Positions 1 to 8,464 of a DNA stretch of 64,000 bases are shown piece after piece. The notes beneath the pieces are model-generated. The model was not told the origin of the DNA. It was given only the letters and a program-made list of their open reading frames with translations, and ran no database searches. This DNA comes from Amphritea atlantica. Its GTDB lineage: Bacteria; Pseudomonadota; Gammaproteobacteria; Pseudomonadales; Balneatricaceae. Numbering within the stretch: position 1 is the first letter of the stretch; each line of letters starts with the position of its first letter. Both the position numbers and the translations under genes were made by a program. Where the stretch lies: positions 4,083,001 to 4,147,000 of the forward strand of contig CP073344.1 in assembly GCA_024397875.1 (NCBI GenBank). The letters run 5' to 3'.

Positions 1-987
1 CTGCGCACCCTGATCCTGTTTGACCGCTTATCACCACAGAGCGATAAGCTATGTCAGAGTGCCGCTATGGCGGACCAGACCGAACAGCGGGCCAGCAATG
101 CCCGTCAGAGCGTTCAGGTACTCAATCAACTGGTTCAGGCGATGATGATCCTGCTGGTCTTGTGGCACGGCCTTGAGGGTCTGGCAACCGGGCAGCTCGA
201 GGGGACGCTGGTGTTTATGCTGCTGCTACTGACGCTGGGACTGCAGGAGGTACTGACCACCGGCAGCAGCTCCCTGGCGGCCTTCGCACTGGGATACCGG
301 GCACTGGAACGCATCAACCGGTTATGCCCGGCAGAACCGCAGCCCGATCGGCGGCAATTTCTCCATTCGGACAGCCCGGCGATCAGCATTGACATTGAGA
401 ACCTCTGCTATCGCTATCCCAGCCGTGAGGAAGCGACTATAGAGCACCTCAGCACTTCGCTTCAGGGAAAAAACTGGTACTGGCTGACCAATCCCAGCGG
501 CCAAGGCAAAACCACGCTGTTGCAGCTGTTAGCGGGTCGGCTGCAAGCGCAGCAGGGCCGGATAGTCTTTTCCGCCACTGAGGCAAAACAGATTGGGATG
601 ATGCCGCAACAGATCAGCCTGCTGCAGGGCAGCCTGCGTTTCAACCTCTGCCTGCATCAGCAGTATAGCGATGCAGCACTATGGCAGGTGCTGAAAACTG
701 TGGAGCTCGATCACTGGGCTACCGGACTGCCGGAACAACTGAACAGCTGGCTGGGCAAAGGTTCATACCTGCCATCCGGAGGGGAGCTGAAGCGACTGGG
801 GCTGGCCAGGTTAATTCTGCAGGACCGGCAGGTATTGCTGCTGGATGAACCCACCGCAGGTATTGATTCCGCACGCAGCAAGCGGATTCTTAAGCGGCTG
901 CGCCAGCAATGGTATAACCGTGTCGTTGTAATCAGCAGTCACGAGTCTGATCTGATGGCAGGCAACGATAGTGAGCTCAGGCTTTAG
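1..987 (+). CDS. cydC: ABC exporter, CydC-like, C-terminal part (5' end outside window)
   Basis: The reading frame is open from base 1, so the gene begins upstream and only about 328 C-terminal residues are present. The first part holds two hydrophobic segments of an exporter membrane domain. It is followed by an ATPase domain with a P-loop (NPSGQGKTT), an ABC signature (PSGGE) and Walker B (LLLDEPTAG). CydC pairs with CydD to export cysteine/glutathione to the periplasm, which is needed for cytochrome bd assembly. The P-loop has Asn where the first Gly is usual and the signature has Pro before SGGE; both are mild departures. cydD would be expected upstream, outside the window. Another heterodimeric ABC exporter half-subunit is the main alternative. 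Confidence 0.7.
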   Translation: MRTLILFDRLSPQSDKLCQSAAMADQTEQRASNARQSVQVLNQLVQAMMILLVLWHGLEGLATGQLEGTLVFMLLLLTLGLQEVLTTGSSSLAAFALGYRALERINRLCPAEPQPDRRQFLHSDSPAISIDIENLCYRYPSREEATIEHLSTSLQGKNWYWLTNPSGQGKTTLLQLLAGRLQAQQGRIVFSATEAKQIGMMPQQISLLQGSLRFNLCLHQQYSDAALWQVLKTVELDHWATGLPEQLNSWLGKGSYLPSGGELKRLGLARLILQDRQVLLLDEPTAGIDSARSKRILKRLRQQWYNRVVVISSHESDLMAGNDSELRL

Positions 988-1170
988 CTGTATTTTTTTC
1001 AGCCGCTATTCAAGCTGCCCCGCTTCAGGTTCAGCAACCGCGCCGCCGCAGATACATTGCCTCCTGCTGCTCCCGGGCGCTGTCAGCCTGCCTGCTGCTG
1101 GATCTGTAATGTCACTTACTGATTGACTGAAACAGTTAACTGAAACGCAGCATCATTTCCGAAGAACAAA

Positions 1171-1198
1171 AAAAAAGCCCGCTTTCGCGGGCTTTTTT
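1171..1198. terminator. Bidirectional intrinsic terminator
   Basis: A six-base-pair GC stem (gcccgc / gcgggc, 1177-1182 with 1187-1192) and a 4-nt loop are flanked by an A-run on the left and a T-run on the right. It can stop transcription from both the cydC-like gene and the convergent fusA2. Confidence 0.9.
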
Positions 1199-1218
1199 AA
1201 TCAGCAGTAAGGCAACAA

Positions 1219-3303
1219 TTACTTGTTGGCTTTACGCTCTTTCTCTTCAGCGATAACTTTCTCTGCTACTGTTGCAGGACATGCCGCGTAGTGAGAGAAC
1301 TCCATAGAGAACTGACCACGACCAGAAGTCATAGTACGCAGGTGTCCGATGTAACCGAACATCTCAGACAGAGGCACGTCAGCTTTAACTCGAACGCCTG
1401 AACCCGCAGCTTCCTGACCAGAGATCATGCCACGACGACGGTTAAGGTCACCAATAACATCACCTACGTGATCTTCAGGAGTGAACACGTCAACCTTCAT
1501 GATCGGCTCCAGCAGCTGTGGACCCGCTTTAGGCATGGACTGACGGAAAGCGCCTTTTGCCGCGATTTCAAATGCAATCGCAGAGGAGTCAACCGCGTGG
1601 TAACCACCGTCGTACAGTTCAATCTCAACGTCCAGCACAGGGAAGCCCGCCAGCGGACCTGTATCCATCATGCTCTTGAAGCCCTTCTCGATCGCCGGGA
1701 AGAATTCCTTAGGTACGTTACCGCCCACTACGGTTGAAGAGAACGTGAAACCAGTGTTCTGCTCACCCGGCTTGATGCGGTAGTCAATCTTACCGTACTG
1801 ACCTGAACCACCAGACTGTTTCTTGTGAGTGTAGCTGTCTTCCAGTGCCTGAGTGATTGTCTCACGGTAGGCAACCTGTGGCTGACCTACAACCAGTTCA
1901 ACACCGTAAGTACGCTTCAGAATATCTACTTTGATATCCAGGTGAAGCTCACCCATACCTTTCAGGATAGTTTCGCCAGAGTCTTCATCGGTTTCAACAA
2001 TGAAGGTTGGATCTTCTGCAACCATCTTACCGATAGCGATACCCATCTTCTCAGCACCACCTTTATCTTTAGGTGTTACTGCAATGGAGATTACTGGCTC
2101 AGGGAATACCATGGCTTCAAGCGTACATTCATGCTTAGGATCACACAGTGTGTGACCAGTCTGAACGTTCTTCATACCAACAATTGCGATGATGTCACCG
2201 GCCTGAGCAGAATCAAGTTCTTTACGCTCATCGGCTTCCATTTCACACATACGGCCAACACGCTCAGTTTTACCGGTGAACGAGTTAAGGATAGTATCGC
2301 CTTTCTTCAACTTACCAGAGTAAATACGAATAAAGGTCAGTGCACCGAAACGGTCATCCATGATTTTGAATGCCAGTGCGCGGAAAGGCTCATCAGTGGA
2401 AACAGTAGCAACCTGGCCAGTTGGCTCACCAAATTCATCCGTCAGATCCTGAGGGATAACGTCTGTTGGGCTTGGCAGGTAATCTACAACCGCATCCAGA
2501 ATCAGCTGGATGCCTTTGTTCTTAAATGCAGAACCACAGTAAGTCGGGAAGAATGCCAGTTCACGGGTACCGGTACGGATACAACGCTTGATATCTTCCA
2601 TAGAAGGCTCTTCACCGTCCATGTAAGCCATCATCAGGTCATCATCCTGTTCTACCGCCAGTTCGATCAACTGCTCACGGTACATCTCAGCATCTTCTAC
2701 CATGTCGGCAGGGATGTCTTTGATTTCGTAGTTTTCTGGCAGGCCAGAATCATCCCACACGTACGCTTTGCGGGTAAGCAGGTCAACAACACCGACGAAG
2801 TCTTCTTCGCGACCAATAGGCAGAACCATGATGAGTGGCTTCGCAGCCAGTACATTTTCAACCTGATCGACAACCTTATGGAAGTCAGCGCCCATACGGT
2901 CCAGCTTGTTTACGAAGATAATACGGGAAACGCCCGACTCATCCGCATAACGCCAGTTAGTTTCTGATTGAGGTTCAACACCACCAGAACCACAGAATAC
3001 GCCGATACCACCATCCAGTACTTTCAGGGAACGATATACTTCAACAGTGAAGTCAACGTGTCCTGGAGTATCGATGATGTTCATGCGGTGATCTTTCCAG
3101 AATGTGGTGATCGCCGCTGACTGGATAGTAATACCCCGCTCAGCTTCCTGCTCCATGAAGTCAGTAGTGGACTCACCATCGTGAACCTCACCGGTCTTAT
3201 GGATTTTACCTGTCAGCTTCAGGATACGTTCGGTGGTGGTAGTTTTACCCGCGTCTACGTGGGCGAAAATACCGATGTTACGGTAGTGTGATAAGTCAGA
3301 CAT
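1219..3303 (-). CDS. fusA2: Elongation factor G paralog (EF-G 2)
   Basis: A 694-residue translational GTPase of full EF-G length. G1 AHVDAGKTT lies at about 14-22, G2 RGITI at 56-60, G3 DTPGH at 78-82 and G4 NKLD at 132-135. The usual EF-G domains II-V follow, including the tRNA-mimicking domain IV. It catalyses ribosome translocation and/or recycling. It stands alone, not in the str operon with rpsL, rpsG and tuf, and its N-terminus ([32 protein letters not shown]) resembles the second EF-G of Vibrio, Shewanella and Pseudomonas rather than the canonical one. It has its own promoter. Whether it is the main translocase or an auxiliary factor cannot be told from this window. Confidence 0.92.
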   Translation of the reverse strand: MSDLSHYRNIGIFAHVDAGKTTTTERILKLTGKIHKTGEVHDGESTTDFMEQEAERGITIQSAAITTFWKDHRMNIIDTPGHVDFTVEVYRSLKVLDGGIGVFCGSGGVEPQSETNWRYADESGVSRIIFVNKLDRMGADFHKVVDQVENVLAAKPLIMVLPIGREEDFVGVVDLLTRKAYVWDDSGLPENYEIKDIPADMVEDAEMYREQLIELAVEQDDDLMMAYMDGEEPSMEDIKRCIRTGTRELAFFPTYCGSAFKNKGIQLILDAVVDYLPSPTDVIPQDLTDEFGEPTGQVATVSTDEPFRALAFKIMDDRFGALTFIRIYSGKLKKGDTILNSFTGKTERVGRMCEMEADERKELDSAQAGDIIAIVGMKNVQTGHTLCDPKHECTLEAMVFPEPVISIAVTPKDKGGAEKMGIAIGKMVAEDPTFIVETDEDSGETILKGMGELHLDIKVDILKRTYGVELVVGQPQVAYRETITQALEDSYTHKKQSGGSGQYGKIDYRIKPGEQNTGFTFSSTVVGGNVPKEFFPAIEKGFKSMMDTGPLAGFPVLDVEIELYDGGYHAVDSSAIAFEIAAKGAFRQSMPKAGPQLLEPIMKVDVFTPEDHVGDVIGDLNRRRGMISGQEAAGSGVRVKADVPLSEMFGYIGHLRTMTSGRGQFSMEFSHYAACPATVAEKVIAEEKERKANK

Positions 3304-3340
3304 TTCTTCACTCGAATGTTAGGGGCGTAAAATGCGCGGC

Positions 3341-3369
3341 ATTATACCGCATTCATTGGCATTTGTAGA
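3341..3369 (-). promoter_or_regulatory. Sigma-70 promoter of fusA2
   Basis: On the minus strand, TCTACA (3369-3364) and TATAAT (3346-3341) are separated by 17 bp. The -10 hexamer is perfect and the -35 matches 4 of 6. It lies 38 bp upstream of the fusA2 start codon. Confidence 0.65.
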
Positions 3370-3458
3370 TATTTTAAGCAAAGAAAAATCCTTGCTCTGA
3401 TATCCCCGCTCAGGGTTCATTTTCTGGCATCAGGATACGCTGATATCACATCAGTGTG

Positions 3459-4022
3459 TCAGATTCCGTATTCCTCAAAAATCTCTTTCAGACCCGGCTT
3501 ACTCGCCAGCATCTCTTCCCGGTCCAACCCCTTGAGTTCATGGGGGAAAACCAGCCAGTCTGCCGATTTGTGCAGATAGTAATCCGGCTCCAGATCGGTT
3601 CTGTTATTGACTGGTTTGAACCAGGGTGTAGCAATCCGGATATCGTGAGGGGCATTCAGACGCGCTTTATCTTTCAGCGTATCGATTACCGCCTTGATAC
3701 TCAGTCCGGTGTCAAACACATCGTCGACAATCAGCAGTGAATCTGAGTGGTTAACGTTGCGGATCAGGTAATCCAGTCCATGCACCCGTACCTCTTTATC
3801 CCGCGTACCGATACCGGTATAGGAAGATGTGCGGATAGCGATATGATCCGTCTGAACACCCAGATTATCCAGCAATTCCTGTACTGCGATACCCACCGGA
3901 GTGCCTCCCCGCCAGACACCGACAATAAAATCAGGACGAAAGCCGCTGTTAAATACTTCCAGGGCCAGCCTGAATGAATCTTCCAGCAGTTCCTGTGCGT
4001 TCAGATATACTTTGTCAGTCAT
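3459..4022 (-). CDS. Purine-type phosphoribosyltransferase (hypoxanthine/xanthine-guanine family)
   Basis: A 187-residue type I phosphoribosyltransferase. The PRPP-binding loop LLIVDDVFDTGLS sits at residues 96-108, and an N-terminal VGVWRGG motif (35-40) matches the pyrophosphate loop. It should transfer phosphoribose to a purine base in salvage. Enteric Hpt and Gpt differ enough that the preferred base (hypoxanthine, xanthine or guanine) is uncertain. The start ATG is preceded by a tgaggt-like ribosome binding site. It lies 155 bp upstream of fusA2 on the same strand, but fusA2 has its own promoter, so I infer a separate unit. Confidence 0.8.
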   Translation of the reverse strand: MTDKVYLNAQELLEDSFRLALEVFNSGFRPDFIVGVWRGGTPVGIAVQELLDNLGVQTDHIAIRTSSYTGIGTRDKEVRVHGLDYLIRNVNHSDSLLIVDDVFDTGLSIKAVIDTLKDKARLNAPHDIRIATPWFKPVNNRTDLEPDYYLHKSADWLVFPHELKGLDREEMLASKPGLKEIFEEYGI

Positions 4023-4288
4023 CTCTATACCTCACTCACCGGTCGTTGATTATGCAGGCTTGTCGGCAAGGCTCGCTACTGTACGTATTCTGATCAGGTC
4101 GCGCAACTGTCGTCGCTGCTTTTATGGAAAATGCCCTGATGATTGAGAAAAACGTTATATGAAGGTAGCTCAGATCAGCTTTTTTGCCATGCTTTCCTGT
4201 ACCGTTTGCCGACAAACCGCAAATAAAGAAGCGCCTCTCTCGAAGCGCACATCTCGATAGCCGCTTTGCTATTTAACGATTCCGCTCG

Positions 4289-4711
4289 CTACTTTAAACC
4301 GCCTCGCTCAAGCCAGGCCTGATAGATCGGTGTCGGCCACTGACTCTGGAAATAGCTGATCACCGCCTCAGTGTCTGCATCCGAAAGCGTATCGGCAAAA
4401 CCGGGCATCGATCCGCCCACAGGCACTCCACCACGCTGTATCGAACGTTTCAGCCCTTTTAGCGGATGATGCCAGGCATGTGCTGTGCCATTCAGCGGAG
4501 GCGGTGGATATTTGCCATCCGCGCCGGGTTTATTCCAGCTGGAGGTTCCCTGAGCCGCCACGCCATGACATTCAGCGCAGTTATCAATAAACAGTCGCTG
4601 ACCGCTATCCACCTGAGACTGGGTATACCATCGACCATCAACGGTCGGCTCGGTTTCACCACAGCCGCTCAGGAAAACAGCGCCAAGCAGCACAATCAAA
4701 AGCGGCTTCAT
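4289..4711 (-). CDS. Lipoprotein c-type cytochrome in the cueR operon
   Basis: A 140-residue exported protein. The start at 4711 is chosen because the stop codon of the upstream DUF411 gene is only one base away and because it gives a clear lipoprotein signal (MKPLLIVLLGAVFLSGC, lipobox LSGC, Cys17). One haem-binding motif CAECH is at 45-49, and a likely axial Met lies in GGSMPGF (about 102). It should be a membrane-anchored monohaem cytochrome facing the periplasm. It is the last gene of a cueR-DUF411-cytochrome operon, which suggests a role in copper oxidation or copper tolerance; that role is inference from context. Confidence 0.8.
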   Translation of the reverse strand: MKPLLIVLLGAVFLSGCGETEPTVDGRWYTQSQVDSGQRLFIDNCAECHGVAAQGTSSWNKPGADGKYPPPPLNGTAHAWHHPLKGLKRSIQRGGVPVGGSMPGFADTLSDADTEAVISYFQSQWPTPIYQAWLERGGLK

Positions 4712-4712
4712 C

Positions 4713-5192
4713 TCAATAACCCTCATAATGACTGAAACTGCTAATCCGCTTCTGACTGTCCATCGAATAAACGGTAAACGCATCCTTACGGGCACCCGCA
4801 GTGTCCATGCCAGGCCCGCCGGACGGCATCCCCGGGACCGCCAGTAACCGAATATCACTGTTCGTAGCCAGCAGGCGTTTGATATCCTGGGCCGGCACAT
4901 GTCCCTCAATCACTTTGCCATTCACTTCGGCGGTATGACAGGAGGCGGCTTTGAGCGGCACTCCCAGACGCTGCTTATGAGCATTCACATCGTTCGCGAC
5001 AATATCTTTAACGGTGAAGTGATGCGCTTTCAGATGGTCAATCCAGCCTTTGCAGCAGCCACAGGAAGCACTGCGGTACACGGTAATCTCATAGGACTGT
5101 GCGGTTTTGCCTTGCAGCCACACCGGATCAGCGGCATAGCCATTCAGTGACCAGCCCAGCAGGCCCGCCACTATCAGTATCAGTTTTCTCAT
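4713..5192 (-). CDS. Periplasmic DUF411 metal-binding protein
   Basis: A 159-residue protein with a signal peptide of about 20 residues ending at GYA-A. DUF411 hallmarks are visible: CGCC at 44-47 with the following KGW, a CH pair at 85-86, and a Met-rich GMPSGGPGM at 121-129. Members of this family are found in copper and silver resistance loci and are thought to bind metal in the periplasm. It lies 6 bp downstream of cueR and 1 bp upstream of the cytochrome gene, so all three are probably co-transcribed. The exact biochemical role is not established. Confidence 0.85.
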   Translation of the reverse strand: MRKLILIVAGLLGWSLNGYAADPVWLQGKTAQSYEITVYRSASCGCCKGWIDHLKAHHFTVKDIVANDVNAHKQRLGVPLKAASCHTAEVNGKVIEGHVPAQDIKRLLATNSDIRLLAVPGMPSGGPGMDTAGARKDAFTVYSMDSQKRISSFSHYEGY

Positions 5193-5198
5193 CTTTAA

Positions 5199-5618
5199 TT
5201 ACTCCGGACTATCGTTATCGACAATCACGCCATTTAACTGGTCAAGAATCGGACATTCAGCGCCATCGTCACCGCGACATTCGCGGGCGGCGGTTTCAAG
5301 CATTGCCCGCATCTGCTGCAATGACTCAATCTGCTGATCAATCCGCTGAATCTGCTGTTCGGCTTTCTGTTTAACGCTGGCACTGGTGCGGGAGGGATCC
5401 TGAGACAGCTGCAACAGCTCGCGGCTCTCATCGAGAGAGAACCCCATATCCCGGGCCCTTTTAATAAAACGCAACGCATCCAGTTGCTGCTTACTGTAGA
5501 CCCGGTAACCATTCGCTGAGCGCGCTGCCGGAGGAATCACAGCCTGCTGTTCGTAATAGCGAATCGTTTTACTGGTCAGTCCGGTGGCAGCTGCAGCCTG
5601 AGAAATATTCATAGTCAT
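5199..5618 (-). CDS. cueR: CueR-type Cu(I)-responsive MerR regulator
   Basis: A 139-residue MerR-family activator. The N-terminal winged helix (ISQAAAATGLTSKTIRYYE) matches DNA-binding MerR sequences. A long dimerization helix follows, then the C-terminal metal loop with Cys114 and Cys122 (CRGDDGAECPI), the two-cysteine spacing typical of CueR for linear Cu(I) coordination. It should bend the over-spaced promoter in front of copA. Start choice is between ATG at 5618 and ATG at 5612; E. coli CueR begins at the equivalent of the second. It is first in an operon with the DUF411 and cytochrome genes. A gold or silver sensor of the same subgroup is the only close alternative. Confidence 0.88.
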   Translation of the reverse strand: MTMNISQAAAATGLTSKTIRYYEQQAVIPPAARSANGYRVYSKQQLDALRFIKRARDMGFSLDESRELLQLSQDPSRTSASVKQKAEQQIQRIDQQIESLQQMRAMLETAARECRGDDGAECPILDQLNGVIVDNDSPE

Positions 5619-5686
5619 TTGTAGATATCGCTTAATTGATAGTCACACTGGCTATCGTTCAGATACTGGAATAACGTTTCAATATG

Positions 5687-6031
5687 TCAAACAGAAAGCA
5701 CAACAAAGCGGGGAGGGTGATAAACCGGGGGCGCTATAGCCGAGTGATAAGCGGGAGGAACCCACTCAGGAATGACTACCACCGATGCAAAGCGCTGTAG
5801 ACCTGTCGGCAAAATGAACACCGCCGCGGAAAGCTGCAGACAGCAACCAGACAGTTCCGCATCACAACACTCCGAATGATTCATATCGCAGTTGTTGATA
5901 TCAACACGGCTAATATCAGAACCACTGCCATGGCAATCCATTTGCACAGCCGCAGGCGCCCTATCAGCAGAGATCGCCGGATTAATGACCATCACACTGA
6001 GCAGCAGGATTAACAGGGTTCGATACAACAT
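5687..6031 (-). CDS. Small exported Cys/His-rich protein next to copA
   Basis: A 114-residue predicted exported protein with a signal peptide of about 22 residues (LLILLLSVMVINPAISA). The mature N-terminal part is dense in possible Cu(I) ligands (MDCHG, NNCDMNH, ECCD, GCC), while the C-terminal third is Pro/Val-rich. I do not recognise the family. It is transcribed divergently from copA, with its start about 90 bp from the CueR promoter, and just upstream of cueR on the same strand. This placement and the Cys/His/Met cluster suggest periplasmic copper binding, but no function is proven. The ribosome binding site is weak, which lowers confidence. Confidence 0.6.
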   Translation of the reverse strand: MLYRTLLILLLSVMVINPAISADRAPAAVQMDCHGSGSDISRVDINNCDMNHSECCDAELSGCCLQLSAAVFILPTGLQRFASVVVIPEWVPPAYHSAIAPPVYHPPRFVVLSV

Positions 6032-6123
6032 CGGGGCAGACCAGATTCTCGTCTAAAATCAGTTTGGTGGAATACAGATTCGCCCGTTCTGAGAAAAAAT
6101 GCAACTTTCTTGTCCACCAGCAG

Positions 6124-6154
6124 TTGACCTTACAGCAGCTGGAAGCTCTAACCT
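6124..6154 (+). promoter_or_regulatory. CueR-type copA promoter
   Basis: A -35 TTGACC (6124-6129) and a -10 TAACCT (6149-6154) are separated by 19 bp, the over-long spacing used by MerR-family regulators. The spacer contains the GCTGGAAGCT half of the CueR dyad. Both hexamers are the same as I recall for the E. coli copA promoter. It lies 32 bp upstream of the copA start. Confidence 0.88.
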
Positions 6155-6186
6155 GCAGATAGAGAAATCTGTTATGAGAGAAGATC

Positions 6187-8400
6187 ATGACTACCACACT
6201 GTTATTAGAAAATGTGACCTGCGCCGGTTGCGTTAAAAAGATTGAAAAAGGGATCAACACCCTGCCAGATGTCGAGCTGGCTTCGGTCGACTTTCCCCAA
6301 CGAAGGCTCAATGTCGAGGGAAGCATTAGTGGCGACAGGCTGATCGAAGCATTGTCGGAGATTGGTTACCGCGGCCGTCTGGCCAGTAATGAAGCAGAGG
6401 ACCGGGCGCAGCAGAAAGCTCAGCAGGCCGCGCAGTACCGGCAATATATCCGCAACACCCTGCTGGCTCTGGGTGTCGGTATACCGCTGATGGCTGCAGG
6501 AATGCTGATGGATGATATGAGCGTTCAAACCCCGCAGGATCAGATAATCTGGGGAGTCGTGGGTCTGCTGACACTGATGATTCTGCTGTTTCCCGGCCGT
6601 CACTTTTTCAGCGGAGCCTGGAACGCCCTGAAACACGGTTCAGCCAACATGGACAGCCTGATCGCCCTGGGTACCGGGGCCGCATGGCTTTTTTCCACTG
6701 CGGTGGTGGTGTTGCCAGAGGTATTACCTGAGGGCTCGCGGCACCTCTATTATGAAGCCAGCGCAATGATCATCGGTCTGGTGAATTTTGGTCTGGCGAT
6801 GGAAATTCGCGCCCGCGGCAAGACCTCCGAGGCGGTCGAACGACTGCTCAACCTGCAGCCAAAGACCGCACGGGTGATGCGTAACGGGAAAGAGGTGGAC
6901 CTGCCGCTGGAGCTGGTGCAAAGCGGCGATCTGCTGCGCATCCGACCCGGCGAACAGGTTCCGGTAGATGCCATCGTGGAGCAGGGCAACAGCCTGATCG
7001 ATGAATCGATGCTCAGTGGTGAGCCTGTGCCGGTGAGTAAAATGGTAGGCGACACTGTCAGCGCAGGCACGCTGAACAAGTCCGGCGCACTGGTAGTCAA
7101 AGCGGAAAAGGTCGGCAGCGAGACCGCGCTGAGCCGGATCATCGAAATGGTCAAACAGGCGCAGGCCAGCAAACCGGAAATCTCGCGAATGGCCGATACG
7201 GTGGCGGGTATCTTTGTCCCGGTGGTCATCCTGTGCAGCATGGTGACCGCACTGATCTGGTATCTGGTCGGCCCGGAACCGCAGCTGGCTTATATGCTGG
7301 TCACCGCCATGACCGTACTGATTATCGCCTGCCCCTGTGCGCTGGGTCTTGCCACCCCGATGTCGGTGATGGTGGGCGTGGGTAAAGCCGCCGAATATGG
7401 CATCCTGATCCGCAACGGACAGGCGCTGCAAAGCGCCTCTCAGCTGGATATTCTGGTGCTGGATAAAACCGGCACTATTACCGAAGGAGCACCGGCGGTT
7501 ACCGATCTTATCGGTGAGCATCCGCAGATGCTGCAACTGGCGGCCTCACTTGAAGCCGCCTCAGAACATCCGCTGGCTGAAGCGATTGTCGGCTTTGCCC
7601 GGGAGCAGAATGTCAGCCTCCTGGCTGTGGAAAACTTTCAGGCCCATAGCGGACGCGGCGCCACAGGGCGGGTGGACGGTATCGCCGTGACTATCGGTAA
7701 CCGCGCATGGATGTCAGATCAGTGTATCGACGCCAGCGCTTTCGAGTCTCAAGCCAGGGAACTGGCTGAACAGGCCAAGACCCCGGTCTATATCGCATTG
7801 AATGACCAGGTTGCCGGTATACTCGCCATTGCCGACCCTGTCAGAGCGGACTCAGTCGCAGCGATTGAGCGACTCAAACAGATGGGTATAGGCGTGGTAA
7901 TGATTACCGGCGATAACCCGCATACTGCGGCGGCAGTGGCCCGACAGGTGGCTGTGGATAACTTTATTGCCAGCGTAATGCCGGAAGATAAAGCCAGGGA
8001 AATTGTTAAGCTGCAACAGGCAGGTAACCGCGTGGCCATGTGCGGTGACGGTATCAACGATGCTCCGGCACTGGCCCGGGCAGATGTCGGCTTTGCCATC
8101 GGTAATGGTACCGATGTAGCGATCGAAAGCGCCGATATGGTGCTGATTCGTAACAGCCTGCATTCAGTTGCCGATGCCATTGAACTGTCGCGGGCAACCC
8201 TGAGCAATATCCGCCAGAACCTGTTTGGCGCCTTTATTTACAATACCCTGGGGATTCCGGTAGCGGCCGGCATACTGTTTCCACTCACCGGCCTGCTGCT
8301 GAGCCCGGTCATTGCCGGCGCCGCCATGGCATTTTCATCGGTCACCGTGGTCAGCAATGCTAACCGGCTACGACTGTTTAAACCCTCTTCAGCCAGATAA
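6187..8400 (+). CDS. copA: Cu(I)-exporting P1B-type ATPase
   Basis: A 737-residue inner-membrane pump that couples ATP hydrolysis to Cu(I) efflux to the periplasm. It has one N-terminal heavy-metal domain (Cys12-x-x-Cys15, TCAGC) rather than the two of E. coli CopA. Other landmarks are the transmembrane metal site CPC at 382-384, the phosphorylated DKTGT at 426-430, the nucleotide-binding SEHP at 459-462 and the hinge GDGINDAP from 620. Eight membrane segments are expected. It is expressed from a CueR-type promoter and sits divergent from cueR and its companions. A Cu(II)/CopB pump would have CPH; CPC supports Cu(I). Confidence 0.95.
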   Translation: MTTTLLLENVTCAGCVKKIEKGINTLPDVELASVDFPQRRLNVEGSISGDRLIEALSEIGYRGRLASNEAEDRAQQKAQQAAQYRQYIRNTLLALGVGIPLMAAGMLMDDMSVQTPQDQIIWGVVGLLTLMILLFPGRHFFSGAWNALKHGSANMDSLIALGTGAAWLFSTAVVVLPEVLPEGSRHLYYEASAMIIGLVNFGLAMEIRARGKTSEAVERLLNLQPKTARVMRNGKEVDLPLELVQSGDLLRIRPGEQVPVDAIVEQGNSLIDESMLSGEPVPVSKMVGDTVSAGTLNKSGALVVKAEKVGSETALSRIIEMVKQAQASKPEISRMADTVAGIFVPVVILCSMVTALIWYLVGPEPQLAYMLVTAMTVLIIACPCALGLATPMSVMVGVGKAAEYGILIRNGQALQSASQLDILVLDKTGTITEGAPAVTDLIGEHPQMLQLAASLEAASEHPLAEAIVGFAREQNVSLLAVENFQAHSGRGATGRVDGIAVTIGNRAWMSDQCIDASAFESQARELAEQAKTPVYIALNDQVAGILAIADPVRADSVAAIERLKQMGIGVVMITGDNPHTAAAVARQVAVDNFIASVMPEDKAREIVKLQQAGNRVAMCGDGINDAPALARADVGFAIGNGTDVAIESADMVLIRNSLHSVADAIELSRATLSNIRQNLFGAFIYNTLGIPVAAGILFPLTGLLLSPVIAGAAMAFSSVTVVSNANRLRLFKPSSAR

Positions 8401-8416
8401 GCAGGGAGAGAAGATA

Positions 8417-8459
8417 GGCCGCCAGAACAATCAGGCCGGTAACACAGGCTCTGGCGGCC
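8417..8459. terminator. Inverted repeat between convergent copA and nhaB
   Basis: Ten-base arms ggccgccaga (8417-8426) and tctggcggcc (8450-8459) pair perfectly around a 23-nt loop. No T-run follows, so it may be a rho-assisted or attenuating structure rather than a classical intrinsic terminator. Confidence 0.5.
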
Positions 8460-8464
8460 GCTAT

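Noticed and set aside
1825..2967. 380-codon open frame antisense to fusA2
   Set aside because: It is a shadow of a well-conserved EF-G gene; no domain or ribosome binding site.
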